Positions 7,807 through 17,877 of a DNA stretch of 64,000 bases are shown here, in pieces. The stretch lies in the NCBI RefSeq assembly GCF_014873855.1, contig NZ_JADBEL010000003.1, positions 124,001 through 188,000 on the forward strand, written 5' to 3'. The notes under the pieces are model-generated. The model did not search any database and was not told the DNA's origin. It was given only the letters and a program-made list of their open reading frames with translations. This DNA is from Sporosarcina limicola. Its GTDB lineage: Bacteria > Bacillota > Bacilli > Bacillales_A > Planococcaceae. A program made the position numbers and the translations under genes. The first letter of the stretch is position 1. Each line of letters opens with the position of its first letter.

Positions 7807-9162
7807 TTGACAGGAAACCCTTATTTATCTGTGCAGGCCCTAACCAAATATATTAAACGAAAATTTGATGCAGATCCCCATTTACGCAATGTCTTTGTTA
7901 AAGGTGAACTATCCAATGTGAAAAATCATCCAAGTGGTCATATTTACTTCACTTTGAAAGATGACAAAAGCCGGATCCAATCGGCCATGTTTCGCACTAG
8001 TGCGACTGGGCTGAAATTCAGGCCTGAAAACGGCATGAATGTACTCATCACAGGTGATGTAACTATCTATGAATCCAGTGGACAATACCAATTGTATGTT
8101 CAGACAATGCAACCTGATGGAATCGGAGCTTTGTATCTTGCGTATGAACAATTAAAAGAAAGCCTTGGAAAAGAAGGGTTGTTCGATACGCGCTGGAAAA
8201 GTCCGTTGCCTGTATTTCCACATACAGTCGGTGTAGTGACAGCGCAATCAGGTGCAGCGATTCAAGACATCTGCTCAACGATTGAAAGACGTTACCCTCT
8301 TGCGGAAATCATCTTGTTTCCCGCGATTGTGCAAGGACAGCAAGCAGCTCCTTCCATCGTCCAAGCAATCAGACAAGCAGATGGTCATGGTTCAATTGAC
8401 GTGTTAATCGTTGGACGGGGCGGAGGTTCAATCGAGGATTTATGGGCATTTAACGAAGAGTCCGTTGCAAGAGCGATTTTCTCTTGTAGGATTCCCATTA
8501 TCAGCGCAGTCGGCCACGAAACCGATACAACGATTGCTGATTTCGTATCGGATAGAAGGGCTCCCACTCCAACAGCCGCCGCCGAGATGGCTGTCCCAGC
8601 TCGGGAGGATTTACTTGAGAGGATTTTAGACCGTAAACGGGCGATATATGGCGCTTTATCCCATCAAATTAAAAACGAACGAAAACGGCTGATAACCTTA
8701 CAAACATCTTATCCGCTTCAGTTTCCTGAACGGCTATACCGTCCGTTTACAGAAAGACTAATTGGATTTGAAGGAAGGCTGGAACGTAGCGGTCAAGAGA
8801 TTCCGAGTCGCCGATTTTCAGATTTACAAAGACTTAGCGGTATGCTATCATCCTACTCACCAAATCGGCGTATAAAGGATGGGCATCGAAATACGACTGT
8901 ACTCACGGAGCGACTTTCGCGCGCAGCCAATCAGGATATCCGCATACGGTGGGATAGGTTATTTTCTTCGGTTCGAATGTTGAAAGCACTAAATCCACTT
9001 ACTCTAATGGAGCGTGGCTATTCAATCGTTTATCAAAACGGAACTGTCGCTAATTCCGTTACAACAATGGAAGTCGGAACAACTATCCAAATTCGTTTAC
9101 AGGATGGGATAGCCGAAGCGAAAGTCCATTCAATTATTACGAACGATGGGGAGGAAATCTAA
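7807..9162 (+). CDS. xseA: Exodeoxyribonuclease VII large subunit
   Basis: 451 aa. With XseB degrades single-stranded DNA in both directions. N-terminal OB domain (VKGELSNVKNHPSGHIYFTLKD), catalytic domain (VGVVTAQSGAAIQDI; DVLIVGRGGGSIEDLWAFNEE; SAVGHETD) and the C-terminal coiled coil ending in ...LMERGYSIV. The TTG at 7807 is chosen over 7792 because GGGAGG lies 7 bp upstream and the N-terminus then matches the family. Confidence 0.96.
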   Translation: MTGNPYLSVQALTKYIKRKFDADPHLRNVFVKGELSNVKNHPSGHIYFTLKDDKSRIQSAMFRTSATGLKFRPENGMNVLITGDVTIYESSGQYQLYVQTMQPDGIGALYLAYEQLKESLGKEGLFDTRWKSPLPVFPHTVGVVTAQSGAAIQDICSTIERRYPLAEIILFPAIVQGQQAAPSIVQAIRQADGHGSIDVLIVGRGGGSIEDLWAFNEESVARAIFSCRIPIISAVGHETDTTIADFVSDRRAPTPTAAAEMAVPAREDLLERILDRKRAIYGALSHQIKNERKRLITLQTSYPLQFPERLYRPFTERLIGFEGRLERSGQEIPSRRFSDLQRLSGMLSSYSPNRRIKDGHRNTTVLTERLSRAANQDIRIRWDRLFSSVRMLKALNPLTLMERGYSIVYQNGTVANSVTTMEVGTTIQIRLQDGIAEAKVHSIITNDGEEI

Positions 9163-9405
9163 TTGGATAAAGAGCCAATCCGCTTTGAAGAAGCGATGCT
9201 GAAATTAGAAGAAGTTGTCCAAAAGCTAGAAACAGGGGATGTCCCTCTCGAGGATGCCATCACATTATATAAAAAAGGTATGGAATTTTCATCTTATTGT
9301 CATGCTAAATTGCAAGATGCCGAAAAACAACTAATTTCCCTCATTGACAAAGAAGGAAATAAAACATCGTACGAACCAACAAAAGGTGCAGATTCTGATG
9401 CATGA
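9163..9405 (+). CDS. xseB: Exodeoxyribonuclease VII small subunit
   Basis: 80 aa with the XseB pattern FEEAMLKLEEVVQKLE, then LEDAITLYKKGMEF. TTG start directly after the xseA stop, with GGGGAGG upstream. Its last 8 bp overlap the start of ispA. Confidence 0.94.
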   Translation: MDKEPIRFEEAMLKLEEVVQKLETGDVPLEDAITLYKKGMEFSSYCHAKLQDAEKQLISLIDKEGNKTSYEPTKGADSDA

Positions 9406-10282
9406 AGTACTTGAACGGTTTATCAAAGAAAATCTCCCGGCAATTGAGGGGAAACTGAATAGCCTACTTACATGTGAAAATATACCTAAAACACTGCAAT
9501 CATCCATGGTTTACTCGGTAAATGCTGGCGGAAAACGAATCCGACCACTCCTCGTTCTTGCTACACTTGAAGATCTTGGAGCTACATCAAAAGATGCCCT
9601 AACGGTTGCCTGTGCTGTCGAACTGATCCATACGTATTCTCTCATTCACGATGATTTACCTTGTATGGATGACGATGATTTCAGACGTGGCAAGCCAACT
9701 AATCATAGAATGTATGGGGAAGCGGTTGCAGTTCTTGCGGGTGATGCGCTTCATACACTTGCATTCAATAGTTTAACGAAACTCACCGACACATCAGCCG
9801 AAGATAGTCTTCACATTATGCAAAAACTTTCGGACGCTTCCGGAGCAAATGGAATGGTAGGAGGGCAAATGCTGGATCTCGAAGGTGAATCAAAATCACT
9901 TTCACTGACAGAACTTGAAAAGGTTCATGTCAATAAAACGGGTGCACTTCTCTTATTCTGCGTCGAGGCAGGAGCGATTCTAGCGGGTCTAAATCAAGAA
10001 AAAATAACACAACTAAAAAATTATGCTTGGAATATTGGACTTGCATTCCAAATTAAAGATGACATTCTCGACATCACGTCAACAACAGAAGAACTCGGAA
10101 AGACCGTCGGGAGTGACAATTCGAGTCATAAGTCTACATACCCATCATTACTTGGTCTCCCGACGGCTGGGGAACGTTTGGCTGAATACCACCAGATTGC
10201 AAAGGAATCCCTTGCATTCCTTGGAAAAGAGCAGTTGCTACTTGGATTATTTGCAGATTATATCGTTGATCGGAAATCGTGA
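9398..10282 (+). CDS. ispA: Farnesyl diphosphate synthase (polyprenyl synthetase)
   Basis: 294 aa. Condenses dimethylallyl/geranyl diphosphate with isopentenyl diphosphate. First Asp-rich motif DDLPCMDDDDFRRG and second motif DDILD are present, with the GGKRIRP substrate loop. ATG 9398 overlaps the end of xseB (translational coupling). The frame remains open upstream inside xseB, but that is not the start. Next comes dxs, so isoprenoid genes are grouped. Confidence 0.95.
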   Translation: MHEVLERFIKENLPAIEGKLNSLLTCENIPKTLQSSMVYSVNAGGKRIRPLLVLATLEDLGATSKDALTVACAVELIHTYSLIHDDLPCMDDDDFRRGKPTNHRMYGEAVAVLAGDALHTLAFNSLTKLTDTSAEDSLHIMQKLSDASGANGMVGGQMLDLEGESKSLSLTELEKVHVNKTGALLLFCVEAGAILAGLNQEKITQLKNYAWNIGLAFQIKDDILDITSTTEELGKTVGSDNSSHKSTYPSLLGLPTAGERLAEYHQIAKESLAFLGKEQLLLGLFADYIVDRKS

Positions 10283-10375
10283 TGGGAACGAATAGGTTGT
10301 ACTAGACGTCCTTCTTGTTATAATGAATTAAGTGTATATGTAATCGTAGCAATCAATTTATGAAGGTGTGTGATA

Positions 10376-12280
10376 ATGATGGATCTCACTGAAATTACCA
10401 GTCCATCTTTTATTAAAAAGCTCGACAAGGAACAGATGATGGAACTTGCCGAAGAAATCCGGAAGTTCCTTATTGAAAAATTATCTGTGACTGGGGGCCA
10501 TATCGGTCCGAATCTTGGCGTAGTTGAATTAACGATTGCGCTTCATCGGCATTTTGATAGCCCAGATGATAAAATTATCTGGGATGTAGGTCACCAAGCT
10601 TATGTTCACAAAATTTTGACTGGGCGGGCATGTGATTTCGATTCACTTAGACAATTTAAAGGCTTATGTGGCTTTCCGAAAATGATTGAAAGTAGGCATG
10701 ATGTCTGGGAAACAGGTCATAGTTCCACATCTCTTTCGGCTGCGATGGGCATGGCGATTGCACGTGATGTCAAAGAGGATTCAAATTATATAATTCCAGT
10801 TATTGGCGATGGTGCACTTACAGGCGGTATGGCGCTGGAAGCACTCAATCATATTGGTCACGAAAAAACAAACATGATTGTTATTCTAAATGACAATGAA
10901 ATGTCTATTGCACCAAACGTGGGTGCTCTTCACACGGTGCTTGGAAAACTGAGATCTGCTGGCAAATACAATACTGCAAAGGACGAGCTCGAATATATTT
11001 TGAAAAAGATTCCAGCAGTCGGTGGTAAGCTTGCGGCTGCAGCAGAACGCGTCAAAGATAGTTTGAAATATTTACTCGTTTCAGGAATCTTTTTCGAAGA
11101 ACTAGGTTTCACCTATCTTGGACCGGTTGACGGACACGATTTCAATGAATTGGAGCGTAATCTGCAATATGCAAAAAAGATGGACGGTCCTATCCTTCTT
11201 CATGTCGTGACGAAAAAAGGCAAAGGATATCGTCCAGCAGAAGATGACAAAATCGGTACATGGCATGGAACAGGACCTTATAAAATCGAGACTGGCGATT
11301 TTGTGAAGTCATCTTCTATTGCGCCTTCTTGGAGTGGTCTTGTCGCGGATACAGTACGAAAGATTGCACGTGAGGATCATCGCGTCATCGCCATAACCCC
11401 GGCAATGCCGGTTGGCTCGAAACTCGAATCGTTTGCGGAAGAATTCCCGGAACGCTTTTTCGATGTAGGCATAGCCGAACAGCATGCAACAACAATGGCT
11501 GCTGGACTTGCAACACAAGGCATGAAACCGTTTTTAGCAATCTATTCGACATTCCTACAGCGTGCTTATGATCAAATGCTTCACGATGTTGCAAGGCAAA
11601 ATCTAAACGTTTTCATCGGCATCGACCGCGCAGGTCTCGTTGGTGCGGACGGTGAAACCCATCAAGGTGTTTTTGATATCGCCTTCCTGCGTCATATGCC
11701 AAACCTTGTCATCATGATGCCGAAAGACGAAAATGAAGGACAACATATGGTGAAGACCGCCTTCGATTACGATGAGGGACCAATAGCAATGCGTTATCCG
11801 AGAGGGAACGGTCAGGGTGTGGTAATGGATGAAACATTACAGCCGATTCCAATCGGTTCGTGGGAAGTGCTTCGTGAAGGGACCGATGGGGCGATTCTGA
11901 CATTTGGAACGACAATCCCGATGGCGCTTGAAGCAGCTAAACTATTGTTTTCTCAAGGAATACATGTCAAAGTCATTAATGCGAGGTTTATCAAGCCTTT
12001 GGATACGGCCATGCTAAATGAGCTATTTTCTACAGGTATGCCAATTCTGACAGTTGAAGAGGCGGTCTTAGCCGGTGGTTTCGGTAGTGCTGTCATCGAG
12101 TATGCACATGACATATGCGGAAAAGTTCCTCCGATTCGTAGGATGGGAATACCTGACCAGTTCATTGAACATGGAAATGTTGATGAATTACTTGCTGAAA
12201 TTGGCATGACGACACAACATCTTGTTGAGCAAATGACGGGTTTTATTAATGAGCAGACTGCCGAGAGGGGAAAAGTATGA
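10376..12280 (+). CDS. dxs: 1-deoxy-D-xylulose-5-phosphate synthase
   Basis: 634 aa thiamine diphosphate enzyme, first step of the MEP isoprenoid pathway (pyruvate plus glyceraldehyde 3-phosphate). TPP/Mg site [16 protein letters not shown], the VGHQAYVHK segment, and the transketolase-like Pyr domain with [15 protein letters not shown] and [18 protein letters not shown] 10376 has AAGGTG 7 bp upstream. The stop overlaps the tlyA start (ATGA). Confidence 0.97.
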   Translation: MMDLTEITSPSFIKKLDKEQMMELAEEIRKFLIEKLSVTGGHIGPNLGVVELTIALHRHFDSPDDKIIWDVGHQAYVHKILTGRACDFDSLRQFKGLCGFPKMIESRHDVWETGHSSTSLSAAMGMAIARDVKEDSNYIIPVIGDGALTGGMALEALNHIGHEKTNMIVILNDNEMSIAPNVGALHTVLGKLRSAGKYNTAKDELEYILKKIPAVGGKLAAAAERVKDSLKYLLVSGIFFEELGFTYLGPVDGHDFNELERNLQYAKKMDGPILLHVVTKKGKGYRPAEDDKIGTWHGTGPYKIETGDFVKSSSIAPSWSGLVADTVRKIAREDHRVIAITPAMPVGSKLESFAEEFPERFFDVGIAEQHATTMAAGLATQGMKPFLAIYSTFLQRAYDQMLHDVARQNLNVFIGIDRAGLVGADGETHQGVFDIAFLRHMPNLVIMMPKDENEGQHMVKTAFDYDEGPIAMRYPRGNGQGVVMDETLQPIPIGSWEVLREGTDGAILTFGTTIPMALEAAKLLFSQGIHVKVINARFIKPLDTAMLNELFSTGMPILTVEEAVLAGGFGSAVIEYAHDICGKVPPIRRMGIPDQFIEHGNVDELLAEIGMTTQHLVEQMTGFINEQTAERGKV

Positions 12281-13098
12281 CGAATAAAGTTCCCAAAGAG
12301 CGGGTAGACGTCCTTCTGGTTGAACGTGGCCTTATTGAAACGAGGGAACAGGCAAAACGTTCCATCATGGCCGGTATCGTCTATTCAGCAGAGTCTAGAC
12401 TCGATAAGCCAGGTGAAAAAATCCCATCTGATGCACCACTCACAGTTAAGGGTCCGACACTGAAATATGTGAGTCGCGGTGGGTTGAAACTTGAAAAAGC
12501 ACTCGGATTATTTGACGTTGATGTCAAGGATAAAATCATTCTTGACATTGGGTCATCAACAGGCGGTTTCACAGATTGCGCGCTACAGAACGGGGCATCG
12601 CATTGCTATGCCCTTGACGTCGGTTATAATCAATTGGCGTGGAAAATCCGTCAAGATCCGCGAGTAACCGTAATGGAAAGAACGAATTTCCGACATGCGA
12701 CATCTGAACTTTTTATAAAAGGTGTTCCGCAGTTTGCTACGATTGATGTATCTTTTATCTCACTAACACTTATCCTGCCTGCGTTGAAGCACATCATCGT
12801 TGAGGGTGGAAACGTCATTGCGCTAGTTAAGCCTCAATTCGAGGCTGGAAAAGGTAAAGTGGGCAAAAAAGGTGTTGTTAAAGAAAAGTCCATTCATCTG
12901 GATGTTCTGAAAAAAATAGCAGACGCATCAGCACGAGAAGGGTTTAGTCTTCAGGGCATCTCCTATTCGCCAGTGACTGGCGGGGAAGGAAATATTGAAT
13001 TTCTCTTTCATTTGATTTCTGAAGCAGATCCGAAATCACTTTTCGATGCCAATGCATTTGACAAACTTGTCGAGGATGCCTACCAGGAATTGTTATAG
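12277..13098 (+). CDS. tlyA: TlyA family rRNA 2'-O-methyltransferase / hemolysin-like protein (YqxC)
   Basis: 273 aa. N-terminal S4 RNA-binding domain ([25 protein letters not shown]), then an FtsJ-type SAM domain with [18 protein letters not shown] and the [10 protein letters not shown] motif. Family members methylate ribosomal RNA. The gene order dxs-tlyA-argR-recN is the usual one in bacilli. Confidence 0.93.
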   Translation: MTNKVPKERVDVLLVERGLIETREQAKRSIMAGIVYSAESRLDKPGEKIPSDAPLTVKGPTLKYVSRGGLKLEKALGLFDVDVKDKIILDIGSSTGGFTDCALQNGASHCYALDVGYNQLAWKIRQDPRVTVMERTNFRHATSELFIKGVPQFATIDVSFISLTLILPALKHIIVEGGNVIALVKPQFEAGKGKVGKKGVVKEKSIHLDVLKKIADASAREGFSLQGISYSPVTGGEGNIEFLFHLISEADPKSLFDANAFDKLVEDAYQELL

Positions 13099-13330
13099 CG
13101 AGCATTTAACTTCATTTGGCAGAAATTCCCCACTTCAATGAGCTGCGGGATGAATGTAAAATAAGCATTTTAAATCAGTGGGGGTTCAAATCCCTGCTGA
13201 ATAAAGTTAAGCCTCCGGCGGATGCCACAGATTTTGAAAGGAGTCAATTGGGCAAGCCCAATTCAAAATCTGGGCTCAAATACGCCGAGGCGTATTTGAT
13301 TTTCACGTTTTTCTTGTTGTGAGAAAAATT
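13099..13330. repeat. Structured intergenic region with nested palindromes (repeat-element remnant)
   Basis: Between tlyA and argR lies about 230 bp without a gene but dense in dyads. CAGATTTTGAA (about 13228) pairs with TTCAAAATCTG (about 13261). Inside it TTGGGC pairs with GCCCAA, and AAATACGCC/GGCGTATTT forms a third hairpin (about 13278-13297). CCCCACTTCAA and GTGGGGGTTC stretches precede these. It looks like a degenerate dispersed repeat; no coding capacity is seen. Confidence 0.5.
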
Positions 13331-13382
13331 CGATGGTACAGTAAAAATAAGACAGTAATTTCTAGGGATTGGAGTGATTGAA

Positions 13383-13832
13383 ATGAATAAAGGACATAGA
13401 CATGTACGTATCCGGGATATCATTTCGAATTTTGAAATTGAAACACAGGACCAACTCGTTGATAATCTGAAAGAAGCGGGTTTCACAATTACACAAGCAA
13501 CAGTTTCCCGTGATATAAAAGAAATGCATCTCATTAAAGCTCCACTACCAGATGGTCGCTACAAATACAGTCTTCCGCCTGTACATAAGTATAATACACA
13601 ACAAAAATTGAACAGGATGTTGACAGATGCATTTGTGAGCATCGATGGCGCAGGGTATTTTCTGATTTTGAAAACGCTTCCAGGTAATGCTCAAGCGGTC
13701 GGATCCCTTCTTGATCATCTCGGATGGGATGATATCCTTGGTACCATTTGCGGTGATGATACCTGCCTGATTATTTGTAGAGATGAATCATTATCGGCCG
13801 TTGTGAAAGAAAGATTACTTGCCATGCTTTGA
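13383..13832 (+). CDS. argR: Arginine repressor / activator
   Basis: 149 aa, typical ArgR/AhrC. N-terminal winged helix with the [12 protein letters not shown] recognition segment, and a C-terminal oligomerisation/arginine-binding domain ([31 protein letters not shown]). Controls arginine biosynthesis and catabolism. ATG 13383 is preferred: GGAGTG lies 6 bp upstream. It precedes recN as in B. subtilis. Confidence 0.95.
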   Translation: MNKGHRHVRIRDIISNFEIETQDQLVDNLKEAGFTITQATVSRDIKEMHLIKAPLPDGRYKYSLPPVHKYNTQQKLNRMLTDAFVSIDGAGYFLILKTLPGNAQAVGSLLDHLGWDDILGTICGDDTCLIICRDESLSAVVKERLLAML

Positions 13833-13847
13833 AAGGGGCGATAGCTA

Positions 13848-15545
13848 TTGTTAAGTGAAATCTCCATTAAAAACTTTGCAATCATTGAAAAACTTGAAGT
13901 TACTTTTGATGACGGTTTAACTGTATTGACAGGGGAGACTGGCGCAGGGAAATCGATTATTATCGACGCTGTACAGCTGCTTGCAGGAGGAAGGGGCTCG
14001 CCGGAATTCATCCGACATGGAGCAAAAAAAGCCGAATTAGAAGGACTTTTCAGATTAGAAGATGAAAGGCACCCTATCACTTCAAAATTGAACGATCTCG
14101 GCATTGAAGTGGAGGATGGAGTCGTCATTTTGAGGCGCGATTTAAATTCGAACGGTAAAACAGTTTGTCGCATCAATGAAAAACTTGTAACTATTGCCAT
14201 CTTAAGGGAAATAGGTTCTCAATTAATTGACATTCATGGTCAACATGAAAATCAAGAATTAATGCATGAGAAAAGACATATTCACCTACTAGATACTTTT
14301 GTCGGGGAAGAACTAGGAAGTGCATATGAAAATTATTGCGAGCTCTATGACCGCTATCGTAAATTGAAACGTAAACTTGAGACTGCTGATGAAAACGAAC
14401 AGCAAGTAGCCCAACGTATTGACTTATATTCCTTCCAACTAAAAGAAATTGATGCAGCTGCCCTTGTCATTGGAGAAGAGGATAAGCTACAAGATGAAAA
14501 GCAAAAGCTTCAAAATTTCAATCGACTATATGAGCGGTTGAACACTGCATATGAATCGATTAGCGGGGATGGACACGCACTTGATTGGGTTGGTTCAGCT
14601 ATGAGTGATATCGAAGATGCAGCATCTGTTGATAAAAATTTAAAACCACATGCAGAAACGATTGTTACTAGCTTCTATTCTTTGCAAGATACTGCTCATG
14701 AACTTAAAAGCCTACTCGATGAGTTGGAATTCGACCCCGTGAGACTCGAAGTAGTTGAAGAAAGATTGGCTTTACATATCTCTCTAAAAAGGAAGTACGG
14801 TAAAACAATTGAGGATATTCTCTTATATCGCGAAAAGATAGCAGACGATCTTGAAAGTCTGTTAAGTAGAGATGAACGACTATCTTCCGAACAAGAAAAA
14901 CTAAATCATCTATTGCAAGACTTGAAAATCGAAGCGGAAGAATTATCAATTATACGACAACAGGCGGCCATCCAATTGGAAAATGCAATTATGGAACAAT
15001 TGCAACAGCTCCATATGGAAAAAGCTTCATTTAAAGTAGCAATTACTCGGAAACTAGCAGGCTCTTTCGATTCGAAGGGTTTTGATGATGTTGTGTTCCT
15101 CATTTCGACGAATGTCGGTGAGCCATTGAAGCCACTCATTAAAGTTGCCTCAGGTGGAGAACTTTCCCGTATTATGCTTGCCTTGAAGACAATCTTCTCC
15201 AAACATCAAGGGATCACCTCGCTTATCTTCGATGAAGTCGATACAGGCGTGAGTGGAAGGGTAGCACAAGCAATAGCGGAAAAAATTTCTTTGATTGCAA
15301 CGCATTCTCAGGTATTATGTATTTCACATTTACCGCAGGTAGCGGCAATGGCTGATCATCATTACCTTATAGCCAAAGAGGTGCAAGGTGACAGGACGAG
15401 AACGGTAATTCACGATGTCATTGATTCTGACAGGGTAGAGGAACTGTCTAGGATGCTGTCAGGTGCTGAAATCACACCACTCACATTGAAACACGCGGAT
15501 GAGCTGTTGACTTTGGCTGCCGAACGAAAAAAGGCGTTTAGATGA
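13848..15545 (+). CDS. recN: DNA repair protein RecN
   Basis: 565 aa SMC-like ATPase acting early in double-strand break repair. Walker A GETGAGKSI near residue 30, long central coiled coil (residues about 150-350), then the ABC signature SGGELSRIMLA and Walker B LIFDEVDTGVSG. TTG start behind AAAGGGGCG, 15 bp after argR. Confidence 0.96.
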   Translation: MLSEISIKNFAIIEKLEVTFDDGLTVLTGETGAGKSIIIDAVQLLAGGRGSPEFIRHGAKKAELEGLFRLEDERHPITSKLNDLGIEVEDGVVILRRDLNSNGKTVCRINEKLVTIAILREIGSQLIDIHGQHENQELMHEKRHIHLLDTFVGEELGSAYENYCELYDRYRKLKRKLETADENEQQVAQRIDLYSFQLKEIDAAALVIGEEDKLQDEKQKLQNFNRLYERLNTAYESISGDGHALDWVGSAMSDIEDAASVDKNLKPHAETIVTSFYSLQDTAHELKSLLDELEFDPVRLEVVEERLALHISLKRKYGKTIEDILLYREKIADDLESLLSRDERLSSEQEKLNHLLQDLKIEAEELSIIRQQAAIQLENAIMEQLQQLHMEKASFKVAITRKLAGSFDSKGFDDVVFLISTNVGEPLKPLIKVASGGELSRIMLALKTIFSKHQGITSLIFDEVDTGVSGRVAQAIAEKISLIATHSQVLCISHLPQVAAMADHHYLIAKEVQGDRTRTVIHDVIDSDRVEELSRMLSGAEITPLTLKHADELLTLAAERKKAFR

Positions 15546-15659
15546 GACGGAACGTCAATTAAGCTTTGTGAACATTTTTTTAATTGACAGAACTTCAGCA
15601 CTTAGACGGTGGCAAGCATCTAAATTAGGAAACGTTCCACGATTGCTTGATTTACCCTT

Positions 15660-15688
15660 TCATAACATTTCCCTGAACGGACATACCA
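15660..15688 (+). promoter_or_regulatory. Candidate forespore (sigma-G-type) promoter of spoIVB
   Basis: TCATA (15660-15664), 17 bp, CATACCA (15682-15688). This resembles the sigma-G pattern (GNATA, 17-18 bp, CATNNTA). spoIVB is a forespore gene in B. subtilis (sigma-F and sigma-G). The start codon is 28 bp downstream. Confidence 0.45.
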
Positions 15689-15715
15689 TTAGTATCTTAT
15701 TTAGGGAGGTGAAAT

Positions 15716-16684
15716 ATGGGATGGAGTAGGCAGCTCAAGTTGACCATTTCGTTTTCTGTGCTCTTGCTTTTTATGCCTTTCGCTACGGGTACAGCATCTG
15801 CGAATGATAATTTACTTATCCCGATGGGGCACTCAATCGGCATTAAAATGGACCTATCGGGTATCTTCGTAACAAATGATGTTATGATTAGTAAAAATCA
15901 TTGGTTGATGGCAGGTGATTTGATTGAACAAGTAGACAATACTTCGATTGGCGCAATAAGTGATTTTATGGAAGTATTGTCTGTAAAGGAAGACAAAAAA
16001 GACCGTGCGCTACTTGTTATTCGAAATGGAGAAAAAAGCCAGGTTCAGGTAGATGGTGAAGCAATGAAACGTCTCATTCCATTCCTGAAGGATCGGACGG
16101 AAGGAACAGGAACCTTGACGTATGTTGATCCGGAAAAAGGGACCTATGGCGCACTTGGCCATCAAATCATCGACAGTGCTTTAAAAACACCACCTTCTTT
16201 TAAATCAGGTGCGATTTATCTTTCAGAAATCAATCAGATTAAAAAAAGTGTTCCCGGTGTTCCTGGCTACAAAATTTCGACGATTGTGGACGATAATGAT
16301 TTTCTTGGAACTATCCGTTCAAACGACGTGTATGGCATTTTTGGCTCCTGGAACACCACTCATAAAGAAGTGTTGGTCAAACCGTTGGAGATTATGCAAC
16401 CATCAGAAGTTAAAGAAGGCGAAGCTGAAATTTTTACGACGGTAAAAGGGACAGAGGTTGAATCATTTTCCATTCGAATTACATCGATTGAGCAGGACCA
16501 GTTTCAATTTATCCTGACCGATCCTAAATTACTTGAGATGACTGGTGGGATTTTACAAGGAATGAGTGGAAGTCCTGTTATCCAAGATGGAAAATTTGCA
16601 GGTGCGGTCACGCATATGTTTGTCGATAATCCCCAAAAAGGTGCAGCTCTTTTTTTGGAAACCATGCGAACCGGTGAAAAATGA
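15716..16684 (+). CDS. spoIVB: SpoIVB signalling serine peptidase (S55), short form
   Basis: Made in the forespore and secreted across the inner forespore membrane, where it cleaves SpoIVFA and so starts pro-sigma-K processing. 322 aa against about 426 in B. subtilis: the signal/anchor helix (LKLTISFSVLLLFMPF) leads almost directly into the PDZ domain (LIPMGHSIGIKMDLSGIFV), so the N-terminal linker is missing. Catalytic residues are kept: His in YGALGHQII and Ser in QGMSGSPVIQDG. GGGAGG precedes the ATG. Lies between recN and spo0A, the standard location. Confidence 0.93.
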   Translation: MGWSRQLKLTISFSVLLLFMPFATGTASANDNLLIPMGHSIGIKMDLSGIFVTNDVMISKNHWLMAGDLIEQVDNTSIGAISDFMEVLSVKEDKKDRALLVIRNGEKSQVQVDGEAMKRLIPFLKDRTEGTGTLTYVDPEKGTYGALGHQIIDSALKTPPSFKSGAIYLSEINQIKKSVPGVPGYKISTIVDDNDFLGTIRSNDVYGIFGSWNTTHKEVLVKPLEIMQPSEVKEGEAEIFTTVKGTEVESFSIRITSIEQDQFQFILTDPKLLEMTGGILQGMSGSPVIQDGKFAGAVTHMFVDNPQKGAALFLETMRTGEK

Positions 16685-16686
16685 AA

Positions 16687-16722
16687 TAAAAGGGCTAACC
16701 CAAAGTTGGGTTGGCCCTTTTC
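16687..16722 (+). terminator. Terminator after spoIVB
   Basis: AAAGGGCTAACCCA pairs with TGGGTTGGCCCTTT with one wobble, followed by a short T run. Confidence 0.88.
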
Positions 16723-16749
16723 CAGCGAGATGGTAAACTAATGAAAGGG

Positions 16750-16790
16750 GATTCGACAAGCAAATAGAAAATAATGGATTTCGTCGAATC
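16750..16790 (+). promoter_or_regulatory. Inverted 0A-box pair upstream of spo0A
   Basis: GATTCGAC (16750-16757) and GTCGAATC (16783-16790) form a perfect 8-bp inverted repeat. TTCGACA at 16752-16758 is an exact 0A box (TGTCGAA) on the minus strand; CGTCGAA at 16782-16788 differs by one base. Spo0A binding to its own control region is known in B. subtilis. No confident sigma-H promoter was picked out. Confidence 0.6.
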
Positions 16791-16945
16791 ATAGGGAAAT
16801 CGTACGTCATAAGATTCATTTTTATTTGAAAAAGAGGGTTATTATATGTTTTATCGAAAACTCTCTTTGGACAGATTGGAGATGGGCGTCTAATTTTTGG
16901 TGGTTCAAGAAAAAAGATATATTAATATACTGGAGGGAAATGGGA

Positions 16946-17737
16946 ATGGGAAAACTGAAAATAGCGATTGCTGACGATAACAAGGATCTCGTGAAAACAA
17001 TGGTAACATATTTTGAAAGGCATCCTGAAATTGAAATCATATGGACTGCACATAACGGCAGAATATGCTTGTCGATGCTGGAAGAAAAAAAGCCAGATGT
17101 CTTGCTTCTTGACATCATAATGCCTCATCTTGACGGAATTGCTGTACTTGAAACGTTAAATGGACAAGCTCTAACTGCCGACCTGCATATTATTATGTTA
17201 ACCGCATTCGGACAGGAAGATGTGATGGCGCAAGCTGCTAGCCTAGGTGCTTCTTATTTCATGCTTAAACCGTTTGAATTTGAGCGGCTGGCAAACCAGA
17301 TTTTTCAAGTGGCCGGGACAAAAAAAACGACTACACCCACTTCCCAATCACCTGTAGGATACGCGCCAGGGACAGTGAGTCAAAAAGTACTCGATACAAC
17401 CATCACCGCAATTATCAAAGAAATTGGAGTACCCGCCCATATCAAAGGGTATGCTTTTCTTCGGGAGGCAATACAAATGGTCTATACAGATGTTGATTTA
17501 CTTGGATCTGTTACAAAAATACTTTATCCGGATATCGCAAAAAAGTACAACACAACGCCATCACGGGTGGAACGTGCAATTCGTCATGCAATCGAAGTCG
17601 CATGGAATCGAGGCAATTACGATGTCATATCAAAAATGTTCGGTTACACAGTTCATCACTTAAAGAGCAAACCTACGAATAGTGAGTTCATCGCAATGAT
17701 TGCCGATAAAATTAGGCTTGAACATATGGCAAGCTAA
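16946..17737 (+). CDS. spo0A: Sporulation master regulator Spo0A
   Basis: 263 aa response regulator controlling entry into sporulation. Receiver domain with acidic pocket ADD (residues 9-11), phosphorylation site Asp56 in [12 protein letters not shown] and Lys in MLKPFE. A hinge rich in Thr/Ser/Pro is followed by the effector domain, whose recognition helix [18 protein letters not shown] is characteristic. ATG 16946 is chosen because GGAGGG is 8 bp upstream; the longer open frame from 16826 has no family support and overlaps the control region. Confidence 0.97.
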   Translation: MGKLKIAIADDNKDLVKTMVTYFERHPEIEIIWTAHNGRICLSMLEEKKPDVLLLDIIMPHLDGIAVLETLNGQALTADLHIIMLTAFGQEDVMAQAASLGASYFMLKPFEFERLANQIFQVAGTKKTTTPTSQSPVGYAPGTVSQKVLDTTITAIIKEIGVPAHIKGYAFLREAIQMVYTDVDLLGSVTKILYPDIAKKYNTTPSRVERAIRHAIEVAWNRGNYDVISKMFGYTVHHLKSKPTNSEFIAMIADKIRLEHMAS

Positions 17738-17760
17738 GCTATTCATGCCTAAGTGCCGGG

Positions 17761-17802
17761 GCCTACGCTACGAAATTTAAATTCGTAATGTAGGCATTTT
17801 TC
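17761..17802 (+). terminator. Terminator after spo0A
   Basis: Stem GCCTACGCTACGAA / TTCGTAATGTAGGC followed by ATTTTTC. Confidence 0.9.
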
Positions 17803-17877
17803 TTGCAAAAAAAAATAGTTCCACCAAAGAGTCCGAAATATTATATAATAGTAGCAATAGGAAAGGGTGAAGATTAT

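Noticed and set aside
13170-13205. tRNA gene suggested by GGGTTCAAATCCC
   Set aside because: Only a T-arm-like piece is present; no acceptor stem, anticodon arm or CCA end could be matched.
16826-16945. N-terminal extension of Spo0A
   Set aside because: The extra 40 residues are not Spo0A-like and ATG 16946 has the proper ribosome binding site and family N-terminus.
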